18,735 bases of DNA from Oscillospiraceae bacterium (GCA_031255955.1 JAIRRO010000115.1:1-18735); one strand, 5' to 3'. Positions 5,997-12,894 are shown, numbered from the stretch's first letter. Translations and numbers: made by a program. The notes: a model not told the origin generated them from the sequence alone.

Positions 5997-8081
5997 ATGG
6001 CTTCCAACTACACGCATTTATTCACTCCCATCAAAATCCGAGGTGTAGACTTCAAAAATCGCATAATCTTAGCGCCCCCCTCCCCGAACCTCGCAAGTCC
6101 GGACGGGCTTGTCACGTCCCAATTTGTGGACTGGTTCCGTATGTTTGCCCGCGGCGGAGCGTCGATTCTTTATGTCGGAAACTCGTCGATAGACATCACC
6201 GAATGTAAGGACGAGGAGTGTCAGCTTGATCTGGCGAACCCGCACTGCGCGCTGCCCCTGTCGTGGTATGCGGAGATGGCAAAGGAATATGACTGCCACG
6301 CGTCGCTTGAGGTGAACCACAACGGAAAGGACACCACCTTTGAGGCGGTCGGGCATCTGCCCTTCAGCTCCAGCCCCATCCCCGGCGACAGCGAAAAAAT
6401 GCGCGCCGCTATGGAGGGTCGCGAGGTGCGTATCCCCATCGAGATGGATCAAGCGAAGATTGACGAAACCGTGCTGAAATACGCAACGGCGTGCTACAAT
6501 ATGAAGCGCTCCGGTATGGATGTCGCGCTGCTGCACGGCGGTCACGGGAATCTATTGGCGCAGTTCACCTCCCCGCACTATAACAAGCGCACGGATAAAT
6601 ACGGCGGTTCTATAGAGAAGCGCGCCCGCTTCGCCATAGAGGTTGTTGAAAAAACGCGCGAGCTGTGCGGAGACAACTTCGTCATCGACTATCGCATCTC
6701 AGCCGACGAAATCATCGGCGACGGTATGCATATCGACGAAACCATCAAGCTGATGAAAATCCTCAAGGAGCATGGCGTGGATATGTTCAACGTCTCCGCC
6801 GGACTGCACAGTGAGGGTATGATGGCGTTTATGAGCTATTGGCTGCAGGGCTACACCATGAACCGCGGCTATAACGTCCACTGGGCGGAAAAAATCAAGG
6901 ACGCCTTCCAGGGAGACATCGTTCTCACCGCCGTCGGCTCTATCACGCACCCCGACCTGGCAGAGGAATATATCGGTCGCGGCTGGTGCGATTTTGTCGC
7001 TATGTGCCGCCCGCTTATGGCGGATCCGGAGATGCCGCGCAAGGCTGCGCAGAACCGCACAGAGGATATTCGCCCCTGCCTGCGCTGCAACGCGTGCGCA
7101 ATGCGTCTCGGAGGACAGGGACCGAACGGACCCAAGGAAATGAACTGCGCCGTAAACCCGATGTCCGGGCTTACGCGTCTGCTGAAGGAAACCGACCTGC
7201 CCCCCGCGGTACATAAGAAGAAGGTCGCCGTCGTCGGCGGCGGCGTCGCCGGACTTACAGCCGTTCAAACGCTTGTGGAGCGCGGACACGACGTCACGCT
7301 GTACGAAAAATCAGACGTCCTCGGCGGACAGATTGTCCCCGCCGCCGCGCCGCCGATTAAGGTGGATATGAAGGCATATCTGAAGTATCTGCAAACGCAA
7401 ATCACAAAGCTGGTAAAGGCGGACAAGGTGCGCCTGTTTATGAACACGGAAGCCACACCCGGTATTCTGGAGCCGGAGGGCTATGACGCCGTCATCATCG
7501 CGGTCGGCAGCGAGCCTATCATCCCGAGAAGCATTCCGGGCATCGACAAAGCCAATGTAATGTGGGCGGCGGACGCCGAAACGAAGTATATTGATAAAGT
7601 CGGCGATTCGGTCGTTGTCGTCGGAGCGGGCGACGTCGGAATGGAAGCCGCCATCGATTTTGCCAGTCAGGGCAAGAAGGTTGAGATTATCGACATCATC
7701 CAGCGCGGCGGATTTTTCGGCGGCATGACGATGGGCTCACCCAGCAGCATGCACTATGACAAGAACGTGCCGGACAACTATTACAAGCGTCAAAGCCTCT
7801 CTGCGATACTCACCGATATGGGCATAGAGGTACAGTGGGGCACGGCGCTCAGCGAGGTCACGGACAACGGCGTCAAGGTCACAAAAGACGGCAAGAGCAA
7901 GACAATCAAGGCGGACACGGTGCTGCTCGCCATGGGCGTGAAGCCGCGTTCGGCTGTCGCTGAAAGTCTGCGTCATTGCGCGCCGGAGACTGAGGTCTTT
8001 GTGGTGGGCGACGCCAAGCAGGTTGGCGGCAACATCAGCTTCGCCGTTAACGGCGCGTTTCAGGCGGCTTTACATATTTGA
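5997..8081 (+). CDS. FMN/Fe-S/FAD oxidoreductase, Old Yellow Enzyme type (FadH/BaiCD-like)
   Basis: The 694-residue protein has the three-part layout of 2,4-dienoyl-CoA reductase and the bile-acid enzymes BaiCD/BaiH. An OYE TIM barrel comes first (1-350; LFTPIKIRGVDFKNRIILAP, HGGHGNLLAQF, NKRTDKYGGS). A [4Fe-4S] cysteine set follows (Cys361, Cys364, Cys367, Cys384, the last in NCAVNP). The C-terminal half binds dinucleotide/FAD: VAVVGGGVAGL (411-420) and VVVVGAGDVGMEAA (539-552), ending in VVGDA. Such enzymes reduce activated C=C bonds with NAD(P)H. The position of the usual OYE active-site Tyr (HGY) is Asn185. The ATG at 5997 has an AAAGGA site. The stop codon is also the first triplet of an 88-bp repeat. 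The substrate is unknown. Confidence 0.9.
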   Translation: MASNYTHLFTPIKIRGVDFKNRIILAPPSPNLASPDGLVTSQFVDWFRMFARGGASILYVGNSSIDITECKDEECQLDLANPHCALPLSWYAEMAKEYDCHASLEVNHNGKDTTFEAVGHLPFSSSPIPGDSEKMRAAMEGREVRIPIEMDQAKIDETVLKYATACYNMKRSGMDVALLHGGHGNLLAQFTSPHYNKRTDKYGGSIEKRARFAIEVVEKTRELCGDNFVIDYRISADEIIGDGMHIDETIKLMKILKEHGVDMFNVSAGLHSEGMMAFMSYWLQGYTMNRGYNVHWAEKIKDAFQGDIVLTAVGSITHPDLAEEYIGRGWCDFVAMCRPLMADPEMPRKAAQNRTEDIRPCLRCNACAMRLGGQGPNGPKEMNCAVNPMSGLTRLLKETDLPPAVHKKKVAVVGGGVAGLTAVQTLVERGHDVTLYEKSDVLGGQIVPAAAPPIKVDMKAYLKYLQTQITKLVKADKVRLFMNTEATPGILEPEGYDAVIIAVGSEPIIPRSIPGIDKANVMWAADAETKYIDKVGDSVVVVGAGDVGMEAAIDFASQGKKVEIIDIIQRGGFFGGMTMGSPSSMHYDKNVPDNYYKRQSLSAILTDMGIEVQWGTALSEVTDNGVKVTKDGKSKTIKADTVLLAMGVKPRSAVAESLRHCAPETEVFVVGDAKQVGGNISFAVNGAFQAALHI

Positions 8082-8356
8082 CGCTTGCCGCGAATGAATC
8101 GCGGCGGCGCTCACGTGCTGCGGCACGGGGAACGCGCCGAGGGCGCGGGACTCGCCTCGCGAGTCTTGACGCTTGCCGCGAATGAATCGCGGCGGCGCTC
8201 ACGTGCTGCGGCACGGGGAACGCGCCGAGGGCGCGGGACTCGCCTTGCGAGTCTTGACGCTTGCCGCAAGCGAAGCGTGGCTACACTCACGTGCTGCGGC
8301 ACGGGGAACGCGCCAAAGGCGCGGGAACACGCGGGGGTTATATCCCCCGCGTGTTC
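8079..8356 (+). repeat. Three tandem 88-bp multi-hairpin repeats
   Basis: The units start at 8079, 8167 and 8255. Units 1 and 2 differ at one base. Each contains four inverted repeats in a row: CCGCGA/TCGCGG, CGTGC/GCACG, CGCGCC/GGCGCG and GACTCGC/GCGAGTC. Unit 3 has diverged but keeps hairpins 2 and 3 (loop changed to AAA). Its last hairpin is replaced by a 13-bp stem, GAACACGCGGGGG/CCCCCGCGTGTTC (8325-8356). The first unit begins at the TGA of the flavoenzyme gene. The gap of about 300 bases between the two genes is filled by this array; no gene is supported in it. Confidence 0.92.
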
Positions 8357-8390
8357 GGCAAAAAATAATTTTGCTGGGGGCGATTTATAA

Positions 8391-9377
8391 ATGACGCCGA
8401 GAGAGAATTATCTCAAGGTTCTGCGGGGCGAGACGCCGGAATTTGTCCCGTCCTTTTATGAGCCGTTTACAGACACCATCTGGCTGGACTATTACGTTAA
8501 GCCGTCATACGCGCCGGATGGATTCAACTTCTCGCCGTGGGGTGTGCGATATGTCGGGTCTAAGGACTTAAACTTCGGCGGCATCCCGGAACCGAATTTC
8601 ATCATCCTGCGCGATATACGCCAATGGCGCGACGTGATAAAAAATCCGGACGTCCGCGATGTGGATTTCGAGCGCTATTACAACAAATCCCTTGAGGGGC
8701 GCGACAGAGAGAACCTTGCGCTTATCGCCGTCGGCGGTGAATATTTCCAGACGCTTGTGAGCTTTATGGGCTTTTCAGAGGCACTTATGGCGATGCACGA
8801 GGAACCCGAGGAGGTTTACGCGCTGCTGGACTATATCTCTGAATACAGCATGGGGATAGCGCGGCAAAAGATACGGTACACTAAACCCGATATCTATATG
8901 GTATCTGACGACTGCGCGGCGGCAAAGGCTCCGTTTTTTTCGCTGGACATGTACAAGAGACTGATAAAGCCGTTTCACGCAAAGCACGCTGCCCTTGCGA
9001 TAGAGCATGGAATCGCCGTGACAAAGCACGACTGCGGCAAGAGCGAGCAATTCATCGACGATTGGCTGGACATCGGAATTTCCGGCTGGAACCCCGCGCA
9101 GCCGATGAACGACCTTCCGGCGATTAAGCGCAAATACGGAGCGCGGCTGACGATTGACGGAGGCTGCTGGGACTATATCACCGCGGGGCGCGACCTATCC
9201 GACGACGACGCTCTGATTGCCGCCGTGGACGAATATGTCGCCACTTTCGCGCCGGGCGGCGGCTTTATATTCGCGGCGATGCCGCCGTTTGACCCCGCGA
9301 ATATGGAGGACTTCGGCAGAAGAAACGAGCTTGTACGAAAATACTTTTTCGACAAGATACGGAATTATTACAATTAA
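8391..9377 (+). CDS. Uroporphyrinogen decarboxylase-fold protein (corrinoid methyltransferase-like)
   Basis: The 328-residue protein belongs to the URO-D superfamily by its MTPRENYLKVLRGETPEFVP start, the DDCAAAKAPFFSLDMYKRLI segment (compare DD/P..SP..f), and KHDCGKSEQFIDDWLDIGIS. In the anaerobic branch of this family, MtaA/MtbA-like proteins use a zinc site H-x-C...C to move methyl groups between corrinoid proteins and cofactors. Here His213-x-Cys215 and Cys259 could fill that role. True heme-pathway HemE looks unlikely from the context and from the His-x-Cys motif. The ATG at 8391 follows a GGGGG-rich site about 10 nt upstream. It sits between a flavoenzyme and an SDR in one operon, so it may handle an O- or N-methylated substrate; no corrinoid protein gene is in view. 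Confidence 0.82.
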   Translation: MTPRENYLKVLRGETPEFVPSFYEPFTDTIWLDYYVKPSYAPDGFNFSPWGVRYVGSKDLNFGGIPEPNFIILRDIRQWRDVIKNPDVRDVDFERYYNKSLEGRDRENLALIAVGGEYFQTLVSFMGFSEALMAMHEEPEEVYALLDYISEYSMGIARQKIRYTKPDIYMVSDDCAAAKAPFFSLDMYKRLIKPFHAKHAALAIEHGIAVTKHDCGKSEQFIDDWLDIGISGWNPAQPMNDLPAIKRKYGARLTIDGGCWDYITAGRDLSDDDALIAAVDEYVATFAPGGGFIFAAMPPFDPANMEDFGRRNELVRKYFFDKIRNYYN

Positions 9378-9392
9378 AAGGAGAAAACATCA

Positions 9393-10397
9393 ATGGGAAT
9401 TCTTGAAGGCAGAGTGGCAATCGTAACCGGCTCGGGGCAGGGCATCGGCAGGGCGATAGCGATGAAATTCGCTGAGGAGGGCGCAAAAATCATCACGAAC
9501 AACCGCAAGCCCGGCTCCACAAAGAGCAACATGGTGTCCGATGAGCAGTACGCAAGGCTCGACGCGGAGACAAAAAAGTGGTATGACGAGCAGCGGGAAA
9601 AAATGTCCGGCGACGCGGAAACCACGGCGCAGGCGATACGTGACGCCGGTGGGGAAGCCACCGCGTTCTTCGGCGACTTTGCCAAGTGGGACGTGGCTGA
9701 AAAACTCGTAAAAACAGCGATTGACGCCTACGGAAGGGTTGACATCGTTTGCAATGTCGCAGGAAACTTCGGGTTTTCCGACATCGACGAAATCACAGAG
9801 GAGCTGTGGGACAGCGTGACGGCAACGAAGCCCAAGGGCTATTTCAACGTCATGCGCTTCGCCGTGCCGTATATGAAAAAGCAGGGATATGGGCGCATCC
9901 TAAACTGCTCGTCACCGGCATGGGTTGGCGACGATATTAAGCACGCCGAATACTGCGCCGCGAACGCGGGAGTTGTCGGACTCACCAAGGGCGCGGCAAA
10001 GGAGCTGCGTGAATTTGGCATCACCGTAAACGCCTTTTGCCCGTTTGCCAACACCCGCGCGGATTATGAGGCAAAGGCGCTGAACAAAATCGCCGACCAC
10101 AAGCTTTCGGCGTCCGGCAGCTTCGCCCTTGCGAATATGGACATTCCCGGACCGGAATTCGTCGCGCCGTTCGTCACCTATCTCGCGTCTGAAAAATCCG
10201 AAAAGGTCTCCGGCTCTGTGTTCATCATCGGCGGCAATATGGTGGGGCTGTATACCGAGCCGATGCCGACCAAGATGCTGACAAAAGAGAACTTCAGCGA
10301 CCCCAATCCGTGGAGCATAGACGAAATTCTTGAAAAGGCGGATGTCCAGCTCTTTGACGATTACAAGAGCATTGCCGACACAGCCGCCTCGTTTTGA
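9393..10397 (+). CDS. Short-chain dehydrogenase/reductase with altered catalytic residues
   Basis: The 334-residue protein has an SDR Rossmann fold: TGSGQGIG (12-19) for NAD(P), NVAG (121-124), and the C-terminal GITVNAFCPFA segment. A 30-residue insert at about 40-72 and a C-terminal extension past 285 make it longer than the usual 250. The catalytic tetrad Asn-Ser-Tyr-Lys is unusual. Ser174 and Tyr187 are in place and 13 residues apart as usual. However, the YxxxK lysine is Asn191 (YCAAN), and the N-L-K-G asparagine position reads Lys146 (KPKG). The frame is clean and the rest is well conserved, so decay is unlikely. The ATG at 9393 follows an AAAGGAGAAA site 15 bp after the URO-D-like gene. 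It probably oxidises or reduces the same substrate family as its neighbours. Confidence 0.9.
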   Translation: MGILEGRVAIVTGSGQGIGRAIAMKFAEEGAKIITNNRKPGSTKSNMVSDEQYARLDAETKKWYDEQREKMSGDAETTAQAIRDAGGEATAFFGDFAKWDVAEKLVKTAIDAYGRVDIVCNVAGNFGFSDIDEITEELWDSVTATKPKGYFNVMRFAVPYMKKQGYGRILNCSSPAWVGDDIKHAEYCAANAGVVGLTKGAAKELREFGITVNAFCPFANTRADYEAKALNKIADHKLSASGSFALANMDIPGPEFVAPFVTYLASEKSEKVSGSVFIIGGNMVGLYTEPMPTKMLTKENFSDPNPWSIDEILEKADVQLFDDYKSIADTAASF

Positions 10398-10409
10398 CGG
10401 TGAACACCA

Positions 10410-10709
10410 ATGGATAAGCACAGATTCAGGCAAATCAATTATCACCCGCTGCACCTGTCAGACTGCGTGATTATGAACAGGTTCCTCCCGGGCAAGGCGA
10501 TGGCGTTCCTCATCTTTGACGACCCCGCCTACAACGTCAAAACCGCTATGCCAAAGCAGACGGATATTGACCAAATCGGGTGGTGGACAGACTCGCAGCA
10601 GGGGCTGTCACAGTGGCTTTCAGATGACGCCTCCATCGTGGCGCTGGCGCCCATTATCTATCCCGACCCCGTGGTGTTTCTGGAAAAAACCGCGGAACAC
10701 GCGGAATAA
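10410..10709 (+). CDS. Hypothetical protein, last gene of the redox operon
   Basis: I do not recognise this 99-residue protein. It has no signal peptide or membrane span. It is rich in aromatic and acidic residues, with a compact middle (AMAFLIFDDP, then IDQIGWWTDSQQGLSQWLSD) that looks folded. It starts at ATG 10410, 12 bp after the SDR stop, with a weak GGTGA site. The strong terminator follows its stop by 11 bp, so it is the distal gene of the flavoenzyme/URO-D/SDR operon. A subunit or small substrate-binding partner is possible, but nothing in the sequence shows it. Confidence 0.72.
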   Translation: MDKHRFRQINYHPLHLSDCVIMNRFLPGKAMAFLIFDDPAYNVKTAMPKQTDIDQIGWWTDSQQGLSQWLSDDASIVALAPIIYPDPVVFLEKTAEHAE

Positions 10710-10720
10710 AAAATGACAAC

Positions 10721-10756
10721 AAAACAACGGCGCGCCCTTCGGCGCGCCGTTGTTTT
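10721..10756. terminator. Bidirectional Rho-independent terminator
   Basis: A perfect 16-bp stem, aaaacaacggcgcgcc (10721-10736) and ggcgcgccgttgtttt (10741-10756), with loop cttc. T-runs follow on both strands, the longer on the minus strand. It separates the convergent redox operon and the infC operon. Confidence 0.95.
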
Positions 10757-10770
10757 GAGTTATTGGAATA

Positions 10771-11052
10771 TTAAACGGCAGGATTTACATCGATGCCGCT
10801 TTCGTAAATCACGTCGGGGCAGACATCAATACATTCGGTTGGGTCCAGCCTCCCCGTAACATCCCAAGCCAGCGTGTGGTTTAACACAGAGCAACGTGTT
10901 TTGAAAAAAGAGACATCCTCCAGCTTTGAAAAAATGCCACCCTTTGCAATCAATGGTTTCGCGTCAAAGGACTTGGTGCTGCCGTCGTCAAAAAACACCA
11001 ACACAGTGAAATCGTCCTGCGGAGCAACCTGATAAATGTTCGGTCTTAGCAT
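10771..11052 (-). CDS. DUF2442-family protein
   Basis: This small soluble protein (93 residues from the ATG at 11052) matches the DUF2442 pattern: LRPNIYQVAPQDDFTVLVFF, then DGSTKSFDAKPLI, KGGIFSKLEDVSFFKTRCSV, and the TLAWDVTGRLDPTECIDVCP ending. A GTG at 11061 is an in-frame alternative, but the AGGGTGA site overlaps it and fits the ATG. DUF2442 genes are commonly paired with DUF4160 genes, as here, and the pair has been regarded as toxin-antitoxin-like. That role is not shown by the sequence. It is the last gene of the infC transcript, ending at the bidirectional terminator. Confidence 0.85.
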   Translation of the reverse strand: MLRPNIYQVAPQDDFTVLVFFDDGSTKSFDAKPLIAKGGIFSKLEDVSFFKTRCSVLNHTLAWDVTGRLDPTECIDVCPDVIYESGIDVNPAV

Positions 11053-11073
11053 GTGATTCACCCTAAATCAAAT

Positions 11074-11334
11074 TTAGTTTAACGGCTGAATTTTTGCGTG
11101 AGGCTTGCCGGACGAAAGATTCTCCCAATTTTGTATAAGCTCATCTCTGTGAAGCTCATACCACGCAAGCACAAGCCGTGCTTCCTTGGTGGGGAGGTTG
11201 CCCTTCACAAACACTCCGTCAATGATGTTGAACAAGGCTTCCTGACCGGAGTACTCCGCATGAAAATGAGGTGGGTTGTGGTCGCTGGCATACATCGTGA
11301 TGATAATACCGTAAAATCTTGACAGCTCGGGCAT
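11074..11334 (-). CDS. DUF4160-family protein
   Basis: The 86-residue protein carries the DUF4160 hallmarks: MPELSRFYGIIITMYASDHN, then PPHFHAEYSGQEALF, the GVFVKGNLPTKEARLVLAWY helix and ELHRDELIQNWENLSSGKPH. The start is placed at ATG 11334 because a GAGGTG site lies 11 nt upstream and the family begins MPEL/MPTI. A GTG at 11352 would add six residues, and its only nearby SD-like bases overlap the rplT stop. It lies 21 bp after rplT and 21 bp before DUF2442, so it is transcribed from the ribosomal protein operon. Its function is unknown. Confidence 0.87.
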   Translation of the reverse strand: MPELSRFYGIIITMYASDHNPPHFHAEYSGQEALFNIIDGVFVKGNLPTKEARLVLAWYELHRDELIQNWENLSSGKPHAKIQPLN

Positions 11335-11355
11335 TGCTACGCCGCACCTCACAAC

Positions 11356-11706
11356 CTATTTCACCGCGGTGGAGCCGACGAGGGCGGCGAACGCATCCGG
11401 TTCGTGAATCGCCATTTCGGAGAGCATTTTGCGGTTCATATCGATGCCGCTTTGCTTTAAGCCGTGCATAAAGCGGGAATAGTTTGTGCCGTTCAGCTTG
11501 CAGGCGGCATTAATACGCGCAATCCACAGCTGGCGGAACTCGCGCTTGCGGCGCTTGCGCCCGATGTACGCGTAACGCAGCGATTTCATAACCGCCTGAT
11601 TCGCCATCTTAAAATGCGTTGACTTAGCCCCCCAATAGCCACCGGCGAGCTTTAATATCTTATTTCTTCTTTTGCGCGTCATCATCGCGCCTTTTACTCT
11701 TGCCAT
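11356..11706 (-). CDS. rplT: 50S ribosomal protein L20
   Basis: The 116-residue basic protein is bL20 by its MARVKGAMMTRKRRNKILKL start, GGYWGAKSTHFKMANQAVMK, the YIGRKRRKREFRQLWIARIN helix and NYSRFMHGLKQSGIDMNRK. It binds 23S rRNA early in 50S assembly. In Bacillota it also represses its own operon through a leader RNA. An AAAGGACTGAAAGG region precedes the ATG at 11706. It is 30 bp downstream of rpmI. Confidence 0.98.
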   Translation of the reverse strand: MARVKGAMMTRKRRNKILKLAGGYWGAKSTHFKMANQAVMKSLRYAYIGRKRRKREFRQLWIARINAACKLNGTNYSRFMHGLKQSGIDMNRKMLSEMAIHEPDAFAALVGSTAVK

Positions 11707-11736
11707 TGCCTTTCAGTCCTTTCGTAAAGCCGTAAA

Positions 11737-11940
11737 TTATTTGTAGAGTATCATTCGGCGGATTGCCGCCTCGTTCGTCACGTCGGCATAGCCGCCTTTT
11801 CTGAGCCCGCGCTTACGCTTGGGTGACTTTCCGTGACCGTTGAGCAAATGGTTTTTGTTGGCGTGCTTGTATTTCACCTTTCCGGTCTTGGTAAGACCGA
11901 ATCTTTTCTTTGCTCCGCTGTGTGTTTTGATTTTTGGCAT
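11737..11940 (-). CDS. rpmI: 50S ribosomal protein L35
   Basis: The 67-residue protein is bL35 (MPKIKTHSGAKKRFGLTKTG, then HLLNGHGKSPKRKRGLRK). GAGAGGAG lies upstream of the ATG at 11940. It stands in the standard infC-rpmI-rplT order, 53 bp after infC. Confidence 0.98.
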   Translation of the reverse strand: MPKIKTHSGAKKRFGLTKTGKVKYKHANKNHLLNGHGKSPKRKRGLRKGGYADVTNEAAIRRMILYK

Positions 11941-11993
11941 ATTCGTGTGTACTCCTCTCAGTTTATGGGGTGCCGCTTATCGTAAGAGCCGTG

Positions 11994-12512
11994 CTACTGC
12001 TTGACCTTTGGGGACAGGAACATAGACATCTGCCGCCCCTCAAGCTTCGGGTTTTTGTCCACTCCGGCGAGCTCCTCACACTCGGCGGCGAATTTTTTCA
12101 GCAGCTCTTCGCCGATGTTAGTGTGGGCAATTTCACGCTTGCGAAAGCGCACGGTGACCTTTAATCGATCACCCTCGCCGAGGAACCTTTGACCGTTTTT
12201 CAGCTTCACGTTGAAATCGTTCAGCCCGATGCCGGGCGACATACGAATTTCCTTGACCTCGACGATGCGCTGGTTGCGCCGCGCTTCCTTCTCCTTTTTC
12301 GTCTGCTCGAATCTGTATTTGCCATAGTCCATAATCTTGCAGACAGGGGGATTGCCGCCGGGCGCGATTTTTACAAGGTCAAGCTCGCGCTCGATGGCGA
12401 CCTTCAGCGCGTCAGCCGATGACATTACTCCGAGCTGGTCGCCGTCGTCTCCGATAAGGCGAACCTCTTCGTCGCGGATTTCATCGTTAATCTGATAGGT
12501 CGTATTATTGAT
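11994..12512 (-). CDS. infC: Translation initiation factor IF-3 (probable ATC start)
   Basis: The protein has both IF-3 domains: YQINDEIRDEEVRLIGDDGD, the LVKIAPGGNPPVCKIMDYGK linker region, KEIRMSPGIGLNDFNVKLKN and the C-terminal EGDRLKVTVRFRKREIAHTN. The frame stays open to a TTG at 12563, but that start has no ribosome site and would add an Arg-rich GC-derived extension. A strong GGGAGGT (complement of 12521-12527) lies 8 nt before an ATC at 12512, which gives the family's usual N-terminus and 172 residues. IF-3 rejects non-AUG starts, and infC of enteric bacteria uses AUU for self-control, so ATC here would fit autoregulation. It heads the infC-rpmI-rplT operon with a long leader. Confidence 0.93.
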   Translation of the reverse strand: MNNTTYQINDEIRDEEVRLIGDDGDQLGVMSSADALKVAIERELDLVKIAPGGNPPVCKIMDYGKYRFEQTKKEKEARRNQRIVEVKEIRMSPGIGLNDFNVKLKNGQRFLGEGDRLKVTVRFRKREIAHTNIGEELLKKFAAECEELAGVDKNPKLEGRQMSMFLSPKVKQ

Positions 12513-12564
12513 ATTAAGACACCTCCCAAAATGTGCGCGCGTGATACGCCGCGCGCGGCGCAAA

Positions 12565-12608
12565 TAAAAATTACCGCGTAAAAAGTCGCATAGACTCCCC
12601 GCGATAAT
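12565..12608 (-). promoter_or_regulatory. Attenuator-like hairpin in the infC leader
   Basis: On the minus strand ATTATCGCG (complement of 12600-12608) pairs with CGCGGTAAT (complement of 12570-12578). Inside, GGGAGTC pairs with GACTTTT using several G-U pairs. A TTTTTATTT run follows at once, so this looks like an intrinsic terminator 50-60 nt before the infC start. The leader runs from about 12724 to 12513. Bacillota infC operons are known to be attenuated through an L20-binding leader; whether this is the same class was not tested. Confidence 0.55.
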
Positions 12609-12730
12609 CCCGAGCGCGCGCTGTGTGGGCGCGTTTCAAAAATATCGACCACGGCGCGCGGACAAACGGGACATACGCCCGAGGCGGCCGGGTGAGACGG
12701 AAAACCGTACTGCTTCCTTTTACGCCGTGA

Positions 12731-12759
12731 ATGATACCACATCGAATCGGCATTGTCAA
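12731..12759 (-). promoter_or_regulatory. Promoter of the infC operon
   Basis: On the minus strand: perfect TTGACA (12754-12759), a 17-bp spacer and TATCAT (12731-12736). A-tracts at about 12764-12792 lie just upstream and resemble an UP element, as expected for a ribosomal protein operon. Confidence 0.85.
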
Positions 12760-12821
12760 CAGTTATTTTTTCGCATACGCGATTTTTTTTTGCCTCCTCC
12801 GTTTTTTATATCGCGGGGCGG

Positions 12822-12850
12822 TTGCATTTTTATATCAGACGGGATATAAT
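12822..12850 (+). promoter_or_regulatory. Promoter of the transglutaminase/pilus operon
   Basis: TTGCAT (12822-12827), a 17-bp spacer and a perfect TATAAT (12845-12850). The transcript would start near 12857, at the base of a possible 7-bp hairpin (GCCCCGT 12856-12862 with ACGGGGC 12882-12888). The leader is about 140 nt. No other promoter of similar quality is seen before pilT. Confidence 0.75.
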
Positions 12851-12894
12851 GGGTTGCCCCGTGACTTAAAGACGCACCAAAACGGGGCGAATAG

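Noticed and set aside
6069..7289. Minus-strand frames opposite the flavoenzyme gene
   Set aside because: They are antisense shadows with no ribosome sites; the plus-strand protein is complete and well conserved.
8079..8342. CRISPR-like array
   Set aside because: Units are directly adjacent with no unique spacers, only three copies exist, and no cas genes are near.
8085..8394. Arg/Ala-rich frames of 60-100 codons on both strands
   Set aside because: They lie wholly inside the 88-bp hairpin repeats, repeat their own sequence and have no ribosome site. The frames are by-products of GC-rich repeats without stops.
8391..9377. HemE, the heme-pathway uroporphyrinogen decarboxylase
   Set aside because: The protein has the H-x-C site of methyltransferase-like members, no other heme genes are near, and it sits in a catabolic-looking operon.
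12513..12563. 17-residue N-terminal extension of IF-3 from a TTG
   Set aside because: It has no ribosome site, comes from the GC-palindromic leader, and does not match the IF-3 family start.
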